Positions 35,795 through 45,621 of a stretch of DNA of 64,000 nt are shown here, piece by piece. The notes under the pieces are model-generated. The model did not search any database. It saw only the letters and a list, made by a program, of their open reading frames with translations, and had not been told where the DNA came from. Source of the stretch: Pleionea mediterranea (GTDB taxonomy: Bacteria > Pseudomonadota > Gammaproteobacteria > Enterobacterales > Kangiellaceae); assembly GCF_003148745.1 (NCBI RefSeq), contig NZ_QGGU01000014.1, forward strand, positions 16,735-80,734, read 5' to 3'. Each line of letters opens with the position of its first letter. Within the stretch, counting starts at the first letter, position 1. Made by a program: the position numbers and the translations under genes.

Positions 35795-36342
35795 GACTTT
35801 ACGCACCGTTTTAGTGATTCAAGACCGCGGCGGATCCAGCTTTTTATGGATCCCAGTGGTGCTTCAAGATGCTTCATAATCTCTTGATGGGTCAGGCCGT
35901 AAAAGTAAGCGAGCTGAATGGTCTGTCGCTGCGCACCCTGCAATAAGTCCATGCAGCGATAGAGCTTACTGTCATTGTCTGTGGCAGTTTCCAGAACATT
36001 CGGGTTAATGTCGGCGGGCAAAGGTAAGTCATTGGAATGGTTATGATGTACTTTTTGGTGGCGCAGTTCGTCTATGCAGCGGTTGCGAACAATGCTGACT
36101 AACCAGGTCATCACACTGCCACGCTCGGTATGGTAGGTGGCAGCGTTGTGCCAGACCTTGATATAGGTATCCTGAACAATTTCTTCGGCTAAATCTTGTC
36201 GATTCAACAGTTTGCAGGCAATGGCCAGTAACTTTCCGGCAGAGGCTTCATACAGGTTTTGAAATGCTTGTCGATCTTTTTGTGCAATGGCATAAAGCCA
36301 CTTTAAATATTGCTGATTGAGCTTTTCGTTATTGCTGCTCAT
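35791..36342 (-). CDS. ECF sigma factor (SigK-like)
   Basis: This protein of 183 residues has region 2 (LLNRQDLAEEIVQDTYIKVWHNA, then SVMTWLVSIVRNRCIDELRHQK) and region 4 (LQGAQRQTIQLAYFYGLTHQEIMKHLEAPLGSIKSWIRRGLESL). It starts at ATG 36342 with GGAGG five bases ahead; a longer frame from 36381 has no such site. Together with the RskA-like gene it probably controls the downstream DUF4331 set, perhaps itself included. Confidence 0.92.
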   Translation of the reverse strand: MSSNNEKLNQQYLKWLYAIAQKDRQAFQNLYEASAGKLLAIACKLLNRQDLAEEIVQDTYIKVWHNAATYHTERGSVMTWLVSIVRNRCIDELRHQKVHHNHSNDLPLPADINPNVLETATDNDSKLYRCMDLLQGAQRQTIQLAYFYGLTHQEIMKHLEAPLGSIKSWIRRGLESLKRCVKS

Positions 36343-36722
36343 AACGCCCTCCATTGTTCTTGTTGTATTACTTACGAGCAATGGATGCGATTAGATGCAT
36401 TTTTTAACTGGTTTGATGAGTACATTATTTTTTGAGTTTGAAGTAGTGAATAAAAATGATTAGCCGCCTTACATGATGTTAGTGATTGAAGTAAGCTGAT
36501 TTTGTTTTTAACGAAAGCTGAACAATCAGTATAGAAGGGATAAGAAAGAATGCATAAGAACAGGCCGATAACTTTGACCAAGTAAAGCATGTTGAGATGA
36601 AAGTTGAGGTAATTTTATTTAATGACAGGTCTGAATATAAGATTATTGCCCGGTAATTTTTATTTTTTTAGAATAAAATTTATCGGGCATAAACTCATTG
36701 AGTGATAGAAACTTAATGGTTT
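36343..36722 (-). other. Gap upstream of the sigma gene with S9 peptidase terminator
   Basis: These 380 bases have no supported gene (a 72-codon frame at 36372-36590 looks random). A hairpin with 17-base arms at 36649-36665 and 36673-36689 (one wobble, one mismatch) stands just downstream of the S9 peptidase stop and suits termination on the minus strand. The sigma-gene promoter must lie between it and 36342. Confidence 0.55.
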
Positions 36723-38771
36723 CTAATTTTTATCGTCTTTATTGTCGCGATATTTTTCAAACCAATGCAGAATATAAGCAACCTTCGACATTAAATTACT
36801 GGGTCGTTTATAAATTCCATGTGGCGCGTCCGGAATTCTAACCATGGCCGTTTCCACTTGTTGTAATTTCAGGGCCTGATAAAACTGTTCGGTTTCCGAA
36901 ATAGGCGTTCGGTAATCGGCTTCACCGGTCAGTAACATGGTGGGGGTTTTAACATTACCCACGTAACTGATGGGGGAGCGTTTCATATAGTGTTCAACAT
37001 CTTCCCAGGGTTTTTTACCGAACCAGTTTTTATAAAAAAACGGGTAAAAGTCGGAGGTTAAAACAAAGCTGTACCAGTTGATAACCGGTTTTGCCACCAC
37101 CGCAGCAGCAAACCTGTCGGTATGACCAACAATCCATGCGGTTAATACGCCGCCACCAGAACCGCCGGTAACAAACAATTCTTTTTCATTGATAAAGCCT
37201 TTGTCGATCACCGCATCCACTGTTGACATTAAATCATCGTAATCCTGGCTGGGATAATTGTGATGAATGGTTTGCGCGAACTCTTTGCCGTAGCTATCAC
37301 TGCCGCGAGGATTGGCGTAGACCACCACATAACCTTTTGCCGCCATCAGTTGTACTTCGGTGGAAAAGTGTGGACCGTAATTGGTTACCGGACCGCCATG
37401 AATTTCAAGAATTAACGGGTATTTTTTATTGCGATCAAATCCGGGCGGATAAGCGATCCAGGCTTGTATATCACGTTGATCGTAAGACGACTTAAGCCAA
37501 AGCTCTTCGATGGTTGCTATGTCTTTATGCCCCAGCGCATCTTCGTTTAATTGCGTTAAGGTTTTATAGCGATTGTTTTTTACCATCGCAACATCAGCCG
37601 GCCGTTGCGGATCGGAAATGGTAAAGGCGATGGTGCCATCGCTGGCAACATCAAATTCGCCGCCAGAATAAGGTCGACCAAAAGATTGCCCGCCAATGTT
37701 TTTGGCAACAACTTTTCGTTTTCCATTCAGCGGTTGGTAGGCGACATAGGTTGAACCTTTATCATCGTAAGATAAATATAATCCTTTGCTGTTGCTCGAC
37801 CATTGGATGCTGGAAGCGGAACGATCAAAGTCTGATGTGGGGGTGCGTTTATTTGAGCCATCGACAGACATAATGGTGATATTGGTGTTTTCATAATTGG
37901 TGTATTGCTGATCGTAACCAAGGTAGGCAATCAGTTTTCCATCCGGTGATACTTTGGGTGATGAGTCTGGGCCATTTCGATCCGTTAGCTGGGTTAATTT
38001 TTTGCTATTAATATCGACCGAAAAAATTTCCGTATTAGTGGGATCTAAATCCTTATCCTTGTGACGGTTGGCAGAAAAGTAGAGTTTACTGCCGTCTTTT
38101 GCCCAGCTTAGTGCTCCCGAATGATCAAATTCACCGTTGGTTATTTGTCTGGCAGTGCCGCCGTCGGCGCTCATAATAAACACATGAGTGTTGCCACTTT
38201 TGGTGTAACCGGCGCCATCAAATCGGTAATAAACATCGTCAATGTAAACCGCCGGCTTTGCCCATTTGGCACCTTTCGGTTTTCCCGGTAATGACACTGG
38301 CGATTCGTTTTTACCCGGCACAAATCGGGTAAACGCAATGTATTGTCCATCGGGTGACCAGCTGATGTTTTGAGGACTGTGTGAAAAGTGTGTCATCTGG
38401 GCTGACTGGCCAGTGTCGAGCCATTTAATATGGATTTGTGATTTACCACTGGCTGTCGATAGGTAGGCCAGTTTTTTTTCATCGGGGGAAAGTGTTGGAG
38501 CGTAATCCGCAAATAAACCATTGGTTACCGGCGTCAGTTGTTTATTGCGATCAACGCGCCAGATATTTCCAACTTTTCGATCGGTGTGTCGATCCATATA
38601 ATTGCGGACAAAGTAAATCTGCTCAGCATTATTGGATATTTCTAATCCGGAGGCGTACTCCAGAGTAAACACATCATCGAGTTGAAGGCGGTTTAAATCA
38701 TTGGCCTGACTGACCGAGTACATCAACAAAGACGTCAGCAGTATGACTCCTGACTTAATTTGAGTAATCAT
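36723..38771 (-). CDS. Exported S9-family serine peptidase
   Basis: This 682-residue peptidase of the prolyl oligopeptidase/dipeptidyl peptidase class has a signal peptide (1-23). A WD40-like beta-propeller follows (repeats such as ISWSPDGQYIAF and SPKVSPDGKLIAYLG). The C-terminal alpha/beta-hydrolase domain carries the triad S538 in GGSGGG, D619 in GEADYRTP and H651 in APHGI. It probably cleaves short peptides in the periplasm. It stands as a single gene. Confidence 0.9.
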   Translation of the reverse strand: MITQIKSGVILLTSLLMYSVSQANDLNRLQLDDVFTLEYASGLEISNNAEQIYFVRNYMDRHTDRKVGNIWRVDRNKQLTPVTNGLFADYAPTLSPDEKKLAYLSTASGKSQIHIKWLDTGQSAQMTHFSHSPQNISWSPDGQYIAFTRFVPGKNESPVSLPGKPKGAKWAKPAVYIDDVYYRFDGAGYTKSGNTHVFIMSADGGTARQITNGEFDHSGALSWAKDGSKLYFSANRHKDKDLDPTNTEIFSVDINSKKLTQLTDRNGPDSSPKVSPDGKLIAYLGYDQQYTNYENTNITIMSVDGSNKRTPTSDFDRSASSIQWSSNSKGLYLSYDDKGSTYVAYQPLNGKRKVVAKNIGGQSFGRPYSGGEFDVASDGTIAFTISDPQRPADVAMVKNNRYKTLTQLNEDALGHKDIATIEELWLKSSYDQRDIQAWIAYPPGFDRNKKYPLILEIHGGPVTNYGPHFSTEVQLMAAKGYVVVYANPRGSDSYGKEFAQTIHHNYPSQDYDDLMSTVDAVIDKGFINEKELFVTGGSGGGVLTAWIVGHTDRFAAAVVAKPVINWYSFVLTSDFYPFFYKNWFGKKPWEDVEHYMKRSPISYVGNVKTPTMLLTGEADYRTPISETEQFYQALKLQQVETAMVRIPDAPHGIYKRPSNLMSKVAYILHWFEKYRDNKDDKN

Positions 38772-38999
38772 TCACTTGCTCCCTGGTTTTTTATTGGGCG
38801 TTATTAGGCATATTTATTAAGCGTTTTTATTAAATCAGGGATGATGATTAGATGCAATCGAGACAATGATACAAGTTTTACTCAGTAACGAGTTATGCAT
38901 TAAGGAATGTATCAATGGGTGTTCAGTGAAACCCATACATTATCCTGTAAAAAAAATCCCTTTGGGCGACTTTATCGAGAAGTATAAAGAGAGTTTCGC

Positions 39000-40199
39000 T
39001 TATCGGTTAGCCTGTTTTGAAGCATTGACGCTAGACAAGTTATCCGTTGTCTCTCTTTTGTAGGCTTTTTCGTTGGCGTCGTAATACACATAACAACATT
39101 GATTACGGCCATTGTTTTTGGCGTGATAGAGTGCCTTATCGGCTTGCTTGAATAAATCGAACGGCAATTCTGGCTCAAAACTGTTGATGATCCGTGACAC
39201 ACTGCCAATGCTAACCGTAATGTTTAACAAGGTGCCATCAACATCAATGGGAGTGGTTTCTATTAAAGTACGAATTCTTTCCGCCACTATTGTGGCACCC
39301 GGTAAATCGGTTCCGGGTAATAATAAACTGAATTCTTCACCGCCGTAGCGAGCACAAACATCCGTTGCTCTTGGTAAGGCTTGTTTGAGCAGGCTTGCCA
39401 AATGTTTTAAGCAGATATCACCTACATCGTGACCGTAAGTATCGTTAATTCGTTTAAAGTGATCGCAATCCACCAGTAACACAGTGAGCTGTTCGTGATT
39501 GCGTGATGACAGATGGCACAGTTCGTCGAGCTTCTCATCAAAGTAACGTCTGTTTTCTAACTGGGTCAGTGCATCGGTGCGACTTTGTTTTGCCAGCTTC
39601 TGCTCATTTTTCAGTGATAACCAATACTCTTTGTTCTGATTGGTGGAGAGTAAAATCAGGTAAACATAAAACATGATCAACATGGCGCCAAGGATCGGCA
39701 GGTCGGCAATAAAAAACGAAGTAAATAACGGCGGCAATACCAGTGTTGAAACAAAAAAGTAAGCCAGCTTTCTATTTGGCGCAAAACTGTTGGTGCCACC
39801 GGCAACAATACCGGCAGAAGAAAACGACATAAATAAGGTAAACAATTCATTATTTATGGTGAGTGCTAACGCAAACATTAACCCCCAGCCCAAACTGTGC
39901 GGCAAGATCACCAGAAAAAATAGGTTGGTCCATAACGCATGGTGATTCTGGATTGCCTTAGACATTAATTTCGAATGTACAATACGAACAACGGAGGTAA
40001 CAATAAAGGTTATTGTGGTGACCCAGAATAATGTGGAATGCGACTCACTAAAGCCACTGCCTACGGCCAAAATAGGCCACAGCATAGGGTATAAAAATAT
40101 TCCCGGAAGGCCTCGAGTCACCAGGTTTCTGGATACTCGAACAGCTAACTCCTTTATATCGGACTCTTCCTGTGTTGTTGAAAGCTCGGGAGTGGGCAA
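39000..40199 (-). CDS. Membrane diguanylate cyclase (GGDEF)
   Basis: This 399-residue protein has about six N-terminal membrane helices (residues 30-190) and a GGDEF domain from about 210, with RTDALTQLENRRYFDEKL and the catalytic RYGGEEFSLLLPG. An RxxD inhibitory site is not obvious before the motif. It should make cyclic di-GMP. The C-terminal 30 residues are polar. Confidence 0.9.
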   Translation of the reverse strand: MPTPELSTTQEESDIKELAVRVSRNLVTRGLPGIFLYPMLWPILAVGSGFSESHSTLFWVTTITFIVTSVVRIVHSKLMSKAIQNHHALWTNLFFLVILPHSLGWGLMFALALTINNELFTLFMSFSSAGIVAGGTNSFAPNRKLAYFFVSTLVLPPLFTSFFIADLPILGAMLIMFYVYLILLSTNQNKEYWLSLKNEQKLAKQSRTDALTQLENRRYFDEKLDELCHLSSRNHEQLTVLLVDCDHFKRINDTYGHDVGDICLKHLASLLKQALPRATDVCARYGGEEFSLLLPGTDLPGATIVAERIRTLIETTPIDVDGTLLNITVSIGSVSRIINSFEPELPFDLFKQADKALYHAKNNGRNQCCYVYYDANEKAYKRETTDNLSSVNASKQANR

Positions 40200-40313
40200 A
40201 TTTGTCGCCTGTTTTTAATTTTTTTGTTAATCAACAATGTTATCCATTGAACTATAGCACAAGGACGCAGTAATTCACTCTTGGAGATAAGTTTCTGTTC
40301 TTATACATTTGAG

Positions 40314-41756
40314 CTAATACTTAACGCACACATTTTTCGGCTCGGTGAAAAACTTCATGGCTTCAAAACCGCCTTCACGGCCAACACCGGAAGCTTTTAC
40401 TCCGCCAAAGGGCGTTCGTAAATCCCGCAATAACCAGCTGTTGATCCAGACAATGCCAAAATGCAATTGCTTTGATAACCGATGGGCGCGTTTTAAATCA
40501 TTGGTCCATACCGATGTGGCTAATCCGTAATCGGTGCCATTGGCAAGTGTGAGCGCTTCATCGTCATTGTCGAAGGGTTGCAAGGTGCATACCGGGCCAA
40601 AGATTTCTTCCTGATTGGTGCGGCAATCCAGTGGCAGATTTTCAAACACCGTTGGCTCAACAAAGAAACCTTGTTCGCAGCGACCAGAAACGGTGAAGCG
40701 GTTGCCGCCAGTCAGAAGTTTTCCGCCTTCCTGTTTTGCCAGTTCAATGTAGGACAAGACTTTTTCCATATGAGGCTTTGATACCAGAGCACCATGTTGA
40801 GTGGTTTTTTCCAGCGGATCACCAATGGTCAATTGTTTTACCTGTTTAATAAAAGCCTGTTTAAATTTATCGTAAATACTGCGTTCGATGTAAATGCGTG
40901 AGCCGCATAAGCATATTTGACCCTGATTCGAAAATGCCGCACGCACCACTTCTTTGACGGTATTGTCAAAATCGCAATCGGCAAATACCAATGTTGGGTT
41001 TTTTCCGCCAAGCTCCAGGCTTAGTTTTTTGAACATGGGCGCTGCGGTCGCGGCAAGTTTTTTTCCGGTGGCGGTACCGCCGGTAAAACTGATGGCCTTA
41101 ATATCTTGGTGCTCGACAATCTGTTGTCCTATGTTGCCGCCACTGCCGTGTAATATATTTAATACGCCTTTCGGTAATCCGGCATCGGCGCAAATTTTAG
41201 AAAACAGATAAGCCGTCATTGGGGTGACTTCCGATGGTTTGGCAACGACGGTGTTTCCTGCCGCAAGGGCCGGTGCAATTTTCCAGGTGAATAAATACAA
41301 AGGAAAATTCCACGGGGAAATGGTGCCTACCACGCCAATGGGATCGCGCAAGGTATAGTTCACCGCAAGATTACCCATGCCATGACTTTCGCTGGCAAAC
41401 TGCGTGCAGGCATTGGCAAAAAAACGAATATTGGCCGAGGCGCGATAACTGTCTACTGCTTTGGCAAACGTAACGGGCTTGCCATTATCTATGGCTTCCG
41501 CTTTTGCCAGCTCATCGCTGGCGGCTTCGACAGCGTCAGCAATTTTCATCAAGAGTCGCGAGCGATCTTCAATAGAAGTGGACGACCAGGTTGGAAAAGC
41601 TTGCTTGGCTGCAGCAACCGCACGGCTTAAATCCTGATCGTTGGATTCCGGGATCTGGGAATAAACGGCACCAGTTGCTGGCTCAACATTATCCAGATAT
41701 TCGCCACTGTCGGGCGCACAAAACTCACCATTGATGTAGTTTTCGATCCGTTGCAT
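40314..41756 (-). CDS. Muconic semialdehyde-type aldehyde dehydrogenase (ALDH8-like)
   Basis: This 480-residue NAD-dependent aldehyde dehydrogenase has the catalytic cysteine in GQICLCGSR and the glutamate in LELGGK. The C-terminal signature WLLRDLRTPFGGVKASGVG is typical of 2-hydroxymuconic and 2-aminomuconic semialdehyde dehydrogenases (ALDH8A1, NbaE). This would supply the step after 2-aminomuconate semialdehyde in the kynurenine route, even though the gene stands 28 kb from the kynurenine operon. It is followed upstream by an atypical SDR gene on the same strand. Confidence 0.85.
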   Translation of the reverse strand: MQRIENYINGEFCAPDSGEYLDNVEPATGAVYSQIPESNDQDLSRAVAAAKQAFPTWSSTSIEDRSRLLMKIADAVEAASDELAKAEAIDNGKPVTFAKAVDSYRASANIRFFANACTQFASESHGMGNLAVNYTLRDPIGVVGTISPWNFPLYLFTWKIAPALAAGNTVVAKPSEVTPMTAYLFSKICADAGLPKGVLNILHGSGGNIGQQIVEHQDIKAISFTGGTATGKKLAATAAPMFKKLSLELGGKNPTLVFADCDFDNTVKEVVRAAFSNQGQICLCGSRIYIERSIYDKFKQAFIKQVKQLTIGDPLEKTTQHGALVSKPHMEKVLSYIELAKQEGGKLLTGGNRFTVSGRCEQGFFVEPTVFENLPLDCRTNQEEIFGPVCTLQPFDNDDEALTLANGTDYGLATSVWTNDLKRAHRLSKQLHFGIVWINSWLLRDLRTPFGGVKASGVGREGGFEAMKFFTEPKNVCVKY

Positions 41757-41835
41757 ACGTGTAGTAACCTTTTTTATGGCTTTTAATAATAGGTGTTAGT
41801 CGAGCCTGTTTATATTGTGGACTGGCTTGATACTG

Positions 41836-42627
41836 TTACAGTGAGCCTGTTCGGCCGCCATCAACCGGTAAATTTACACCGGTAATGTAGGCTCCAGCCG
41901 GTGAGGCTAAAAAGCCCACGGCATTGGCAAACTCTTCGGCTTCACCAAATCGGCGCAGCGGAATGATCGACTTTTCCATTTCAGTAACCTCTTCAATGCT
42001 CTTATTCAGTTTTTTCGCTTTGTTACTGATGATGGATTCGAGCCGTACCGTATTGGTGGCACCCGGCAGCACATTGTTCACGGTAATGTTAAACGGCCCC
42101 AGTTCATTGGCAATGGTTTTGGCCCAGTTTGCCACAGCGCCGCGCACCGTATTGGAAACCCCTAGATTAGGCAGCGGTTGTTTCACCGAGGTAGAAATCA
42201 CATTAATGATTCGGCCTGAACCGGATTGCTTCATACCCTCGAGCAGACGCTGGGTAATGTTTTGATTGTTGATCAGATGCTGGTTAAAGGCGGCTAAAAA
42301 GGCCTCGGCATCAGCCTGATGTGCCGGACCGGGCGCCGGACCGCCGGTGTTATTGATTAAGATGCTGTATTGCTGACCAGCAGACAGGTGGTCATCTAAA
42401 ACAGACTTTACCTGCTCGGTGTCGGAAAAGTCAGCCACCAGCACATCGTGCGTTTGACCCTTGGAAGTGTCGAGTTCGTTTTTTACGGCCTCAAGTTTTT
42501 GCTGGTTGCGAGAAAACAGGGTGACGCTTGCGCCCTGTTTTGCCAATTGTAGCGCGATGGCTTTTCCAATCCCCTGACTGCTGCCGCAGACCAGTGCTTT
42601 TTTGCCGGTAAGTTCGAGATTCATCAT
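41836..42627 (-). CDS. Atypical short-chain dehydrogenase lacking the usual catalytic Tyr/Lys
   Basis: This 263-residue SDR-fold protein has the nucleotide site GSSQGIGKA (residues 15-23) and NNTGGPAPGP. The usual YxxxK is replaced: the segment aligned with it reads SNTVRGAVANWAKTIANELG, with Ser and Arg where Tyr and Lys stand in classical members. Relatives with LSNxxRxAV exist, so this is a subfamily trait and not a mutation. Its place before the ALDH suggests a role in the same pathway. Confidence 0.8.
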   Translation of the reverse strand: MMNLELTGKKALVCGSSQGIGKAIALQLAKQGASVTLFSRNQQKLEAVKNELDTSKGQTHDVLVADFSDTEQVKSVLDDHLSAGQQYSILINNTGGPAPGPAHQADAEAFLAAFNQHLINNQNITQRLLEGMKQSGSGRIINVISTSVKQPLPNLGVSNTVRGAVANWAKTIANELGPFNITVNNVLPGATNTVRLESIISNKAKKLNKSIEEVTEMEKSIIPLRRFGEAEEFANAVGFLASPAGAYITGVNLPVDGGRTGSL

Positions 42628-42657
42628 AAATAAGTATCCTGCTGGTTTAGAGCGTGT

Positions 42658-43941
42658 TTATAAGTTGGCAAAAGCCTGTTTAACCGCTGTCAGTGTTTTA
42701 TCCAGTTGTTCGCTGCCATGGGCTTTGGAAACAAAGCCTGCTTCAAAGGCCGAAGGCGCCAGATAGACCCCTTGATCCAGTAGCAAATGAAAGAACTTGC
42801 CGAAGCGATTATGATCGCCGCTTGCCACCTGCTGGTAACTATTGACGGCTTTGTCATCAGTAAAAAATACGCCAAACATACTGCCCACATGGTTGGTGGT
42901 GAATGGCATTCCGGCTTCATCGGCTAAAGACTGCATGCCGCTGACCAGTTGTTGGGTGTACTGATAAATCGAATCGTAATATCCCGGCTGACCCATCAGT
43001 TTTAATGCGGCCAGTCCGGCACTCATGGCAACCGGGTTACCGGACAAAGTGCCTGCCTGATAAACTGGCCCGGCGGGAGACAGCTGCTGCATGATGTTAC
43101 GTTTACCACCAAAGGCGCCCACAGGCATACCACCACCAATCACTTTGCCCAGAGTGGTGAGGTCGGGTGTTACATTGTAAAGCTGTTGCGCACTGCCTTC
43201 GCCTACCCGAAAGCCACACATCACTTCATCAAAAATCAAGACTGACTGATATTGATCGCACAAATCACGCAACCCTTGTAAAAAGCCATCGGCGGGAGGA
43301 ATGCAATTCATATTTCCGGCCACTGGCTCCAGAATGATCGCCGCGATATCGTCTTTATTGGCTTCCATAAGTGCTTTAACACTGTCGATATCATTAAAGG
43401 TGGCAGTAAGGGTGTGTTTGGCAAAATCTTCTGGCACGCCGGGTGAGGTGGGCTCGCCCAGAGTGAGCATGCCACTGCCGGCTTTTACCAGCAGACAATC
43501 GGCATGACCGTGGTAACAGCCTTCGAACTTGATGATTTTATTTTTACCACTGTAACCCCGGGCCAGTCGAATGGCACTCATGGTGGCTTCGGTACCGGAG
43601 TTGACCATGCGAACCTGATCCATCGACGGGATCATCGAGCACACGGTTTCGGCCATTTGTATTTCAAGCTCGGTAGGCGCGCCAAAACTTAAGCCATTTT
43701 CAGCGGCTTTAATCACTGCTTCGCGGATTGCCTGGTGATTGTGACCATGGATCATGGGGCCCCAGGACAACACATAGTCAATGTATTGTTTGCTGTCGGT
43801 GTCGTAAACAAAAGGGCCATCGGCCTTGTTTAAAAACACCGGCGTGCCGCCAACACCGGCAAAGGCGCGAACCGGAGAGTTCACACCGCCAGGTATAAAT
43901 TGCTGGGCTTTTTGATAAAGAGATTCGGAAGAAGTCGTCAT
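42658..43941 (-). CDS. hemL: Glutamate-1-semialdehyde 2,1-aminomutase
   Basis: This 427-residue PLP enzyme of tetrapyrrole synthesis makes 5-aminolevulinate. The start [20 protein letters not shown], the LILEPVAGN strand, [13 protein letters not shown] and the PLP lysine in [17 protein letters not shown] are all typical. Family length is normal. It has its own gene start upstream of a non-coding gap to pyrB. Confidence 0.97.
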   Translation of the reverse strand: MTTSSESLYQKAQQFIPGGVNSPVRAFAGVGGTPVFLNKADGPFVYDTDSKQYIDYVLSWGPMIHGHNHQAIREAVIKAAENGLSFGAPTELEIQMAETVCSMIPSMDQVRMVNSGTEATMSAIRLARGYSGKNKIIKFEGCYHGHADCLLVKAGSGMLTLGEPTSPGVPEDFAKHTLTATFNDIDSVKALMEANKDDIAAIILEPVAGNMNCIPPADGFLQGLRDLCDQYQSVLIFDEVMCGFRVGEGSAQQLYNVTPDLTTLGKVIGGGMPVGAFGGKRNIMQQLSPAGPVYQAGTLSGNPVAMSAGLAALKLMGQPGYYDSIYQYTQQLVSGMQSLADEAGMPFTTNHVGSMFGVFFTDDKAVNSYQQVASGDHNRFGKFFHLLLDQGVYLAPSAFEAGFVSKAHGSEQLDKTLTAVKQAFANL

Positions 43942-44076
43942 TATGTCGGATTCTCTAATGTTGAATGTATTTAGTGTGTTTAAAAGAATTGCACCATGGT
44001 GCTAAATTTTGAGTTTACGCCCATTGTCAGCGTTTTTGGTATAACTGCACCGGCAAGACTGCTCCGTAAATAACAA

Positions 44077-45099
44077 TTAGCGGGTTAACCCCTTAAACCA
44101 GTTTACCGGACGCTCGTATTTTGACAGTTGATCTTCAACCCCCAGAATACAGGCAAACAATGCCATACGAACTAAAATGCCATTGTCGGTTTGTCGAAAA
44201 ATTGCCAGACCTGGCTCAAGATTTAAATCGTTATCCAACTCATTGGCATCATTGCGCGAGTCTCTTGGCAGAGGGTGCATAATCACAGCCTTTGGTTGGC
44301 AGTGCTCGGAATAAACCTGCTTATTCAATCGAAAGTAGCCCCGATAACGGTTTGCTTCTTCCTGCGTGGCGAAGCGCTCTTCCTGAATTCGTGTTTGATA
44401 AATGATATTGGCGGAAGGCAGGCCATCGTCGAGCTTATCGCTGATGTAAACCTGATGCCCGGCATTGGTCAGCATGTCGATGTATTCGGTGGGCATTGCC
44501 AGAGCCTGCGGCGATACCAGTTGGATTTTCAGGTTGCTGTATAAAGCCAGTAGCTGACAAAGTGAGTGTACGGTTCGGCCATGTTTTAAATCACCCAGCA
44601 TGGTCAGGCATAAATCATCCATGGTTTTGTGTTGCGCCTGCAGCTCGTGCTTAATGGTAAACAGATCGAGCAACGCCTGAGTCGGGTGCTCATTGGGGCC
44701 GTCACCGCCATTAATCACCGGAACACGGCTGCCAATGGCAAATTCTGCGGCAGAACCGGCATCCGGATGACGCATGCAGATGATGTCACTGTAACCGGAC
44801 AAAACCTGTGCCGTATCGTACAGGGATTCGCCTTTGGCTAAGGCCGATGAGGATAATCCGGTGGTTTCGCGCACTTCACCACCCAAAAGGTTAAACGCAC
44901 AACCAAAACTGACGCGGGTACGTGTACTGGGCTCAAAAAACATATTGCCCAAAATAGCGCCTTCGAGAACACGAGTGACTTTTTCCCGTGTGGCGTAGGG
45001 GCGCATCGCATTGGCGACATCAAACAATTCGTTGATTAATTCGAGAGAAAAATCTTTGACCGAAAGAACATGTTGGCCTTTTAGATACACGCGGATCAC
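44077..45099 (-). CDS. pyrB: Aspartate carbamoyltransferase catalytic chain, long form
   Basis: This 340-residue enzyme of pyrimidine synthesis has carbamoyl-phosphate loop FFEPSTRTRVSF (residues 54-65), ALAKGESLYDT, HPTQALLDLF and the aspartate loop HPLPRDSRN. The long form without an adjacent pyrI suggests an enzyme not coupled to the E. coli type regulatory chain. Confidence 0.95.
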   Translation of the reverse strand: MIRVYLKGQHVLSVKDFSLELINELFDVANAMRPYATREKVTRVLEGAILGNMFFEPSTRTRVSFGCAFNLLGGEVRETTGLSSSALAKGESLYDTAQVLSGYSDIICMRHPDAGSAAEFAIGSRVPVINGGDGPNEHPTQALLDLFTIKHELQAQHKTMDDLCLTMLGDLKHGRTVHSLCQLLALYSNLKIQLVSPQALAMPTEYIDMLTNAGHQVYISDKLDDGLPSANIIYQTRIQEERFATQEEANRYRGYFRLNKQVYSEHCQPKAVIMHPLPRDSRNDANELDNDLNLEPGLAIFRQTDNGILVRMALFACILGVEDQLSKYERPVNWFKGLTR

Positions 45100-45192
45100 A
45101 CCTCTTGGTTAGAAACGATTGAATTGCTGCGCTATTTTAGACGTTTTTAAGAGCAATGTCTTTGGCTGTGGAAAGGCTGTCTGATAAAAGCC

Positions 45193-45615
45193 TTAAAAGG
45201 GCTTTAACACCACCAAAAGAACTACGGCAAATAAGATAAGAACCGGTGCTTCATTGAAAAAACGGAAAAACACATGGCTTTTCTGGCAGCTACCCGCTTG
45301 CAGCTGTTTGCGGTAGTAGCCGCAAAAATGATGGTAAACAATCAGGGCTACAACCAAAGCCAGCTTGGCGTGAAACCAGCCCGCGGTTTGAAAATAAGAC
45401 CAGTTTAACGCCGCCAGCCAGGCACCAAAGATCAGTGTCAGATACATAAAGGGAGTAATAAACCGGTACAGTTTGTGTGCCATCTGGTTCAGGTGTTGTT
45501 TTACCGCCGGATTGTCGGTGAGTTGAATATTCACAAACAGTCGCGGCAAATAAAAAATACCGGCAAACCAGCTGACCATAAAAATAATGTGCAATGCTTT
45601 TAACCAGAGATACAT
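45193..45615 (-). CDS. hemJ: HemJ-type protoporphyrinogen oxidase
   Basis: This 140-residue membrane protein has four helices and the HemJ family start MYLWLKALHIIFMVSWFAGI, then FYLPRLFV (a conserved histidine in the first helix) and a second conserved HAKLALV segment in the third. HemJ oxidises protoporphyrinogen IX in heme synthesis. It lies six bases after the ClC gene. Confidence 0.9.
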   Translation of the reverse strand: MYLWLKALHIIFMVSWFAGIFYLPRLFVNIQLTDNPAVKQHLNQMAHKLYRFITPFMYLTLIFGAWLAALNWSYFQTAGWFHAKLALVVALIVYHHFCGYYRKQLQAGSCQKSHVFFRFFNEAPVLILFAVVLLVVLKPF

Positions 45616-45621
45616 AACGGA

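Noticed and set aside
36372..36590. 72-codon minus-strand frame upstream of the ECF sigma gene
   Set aside because: Odd composition, no ribosome binding site, and it overlaps the region expected to hold the sigma promoter.
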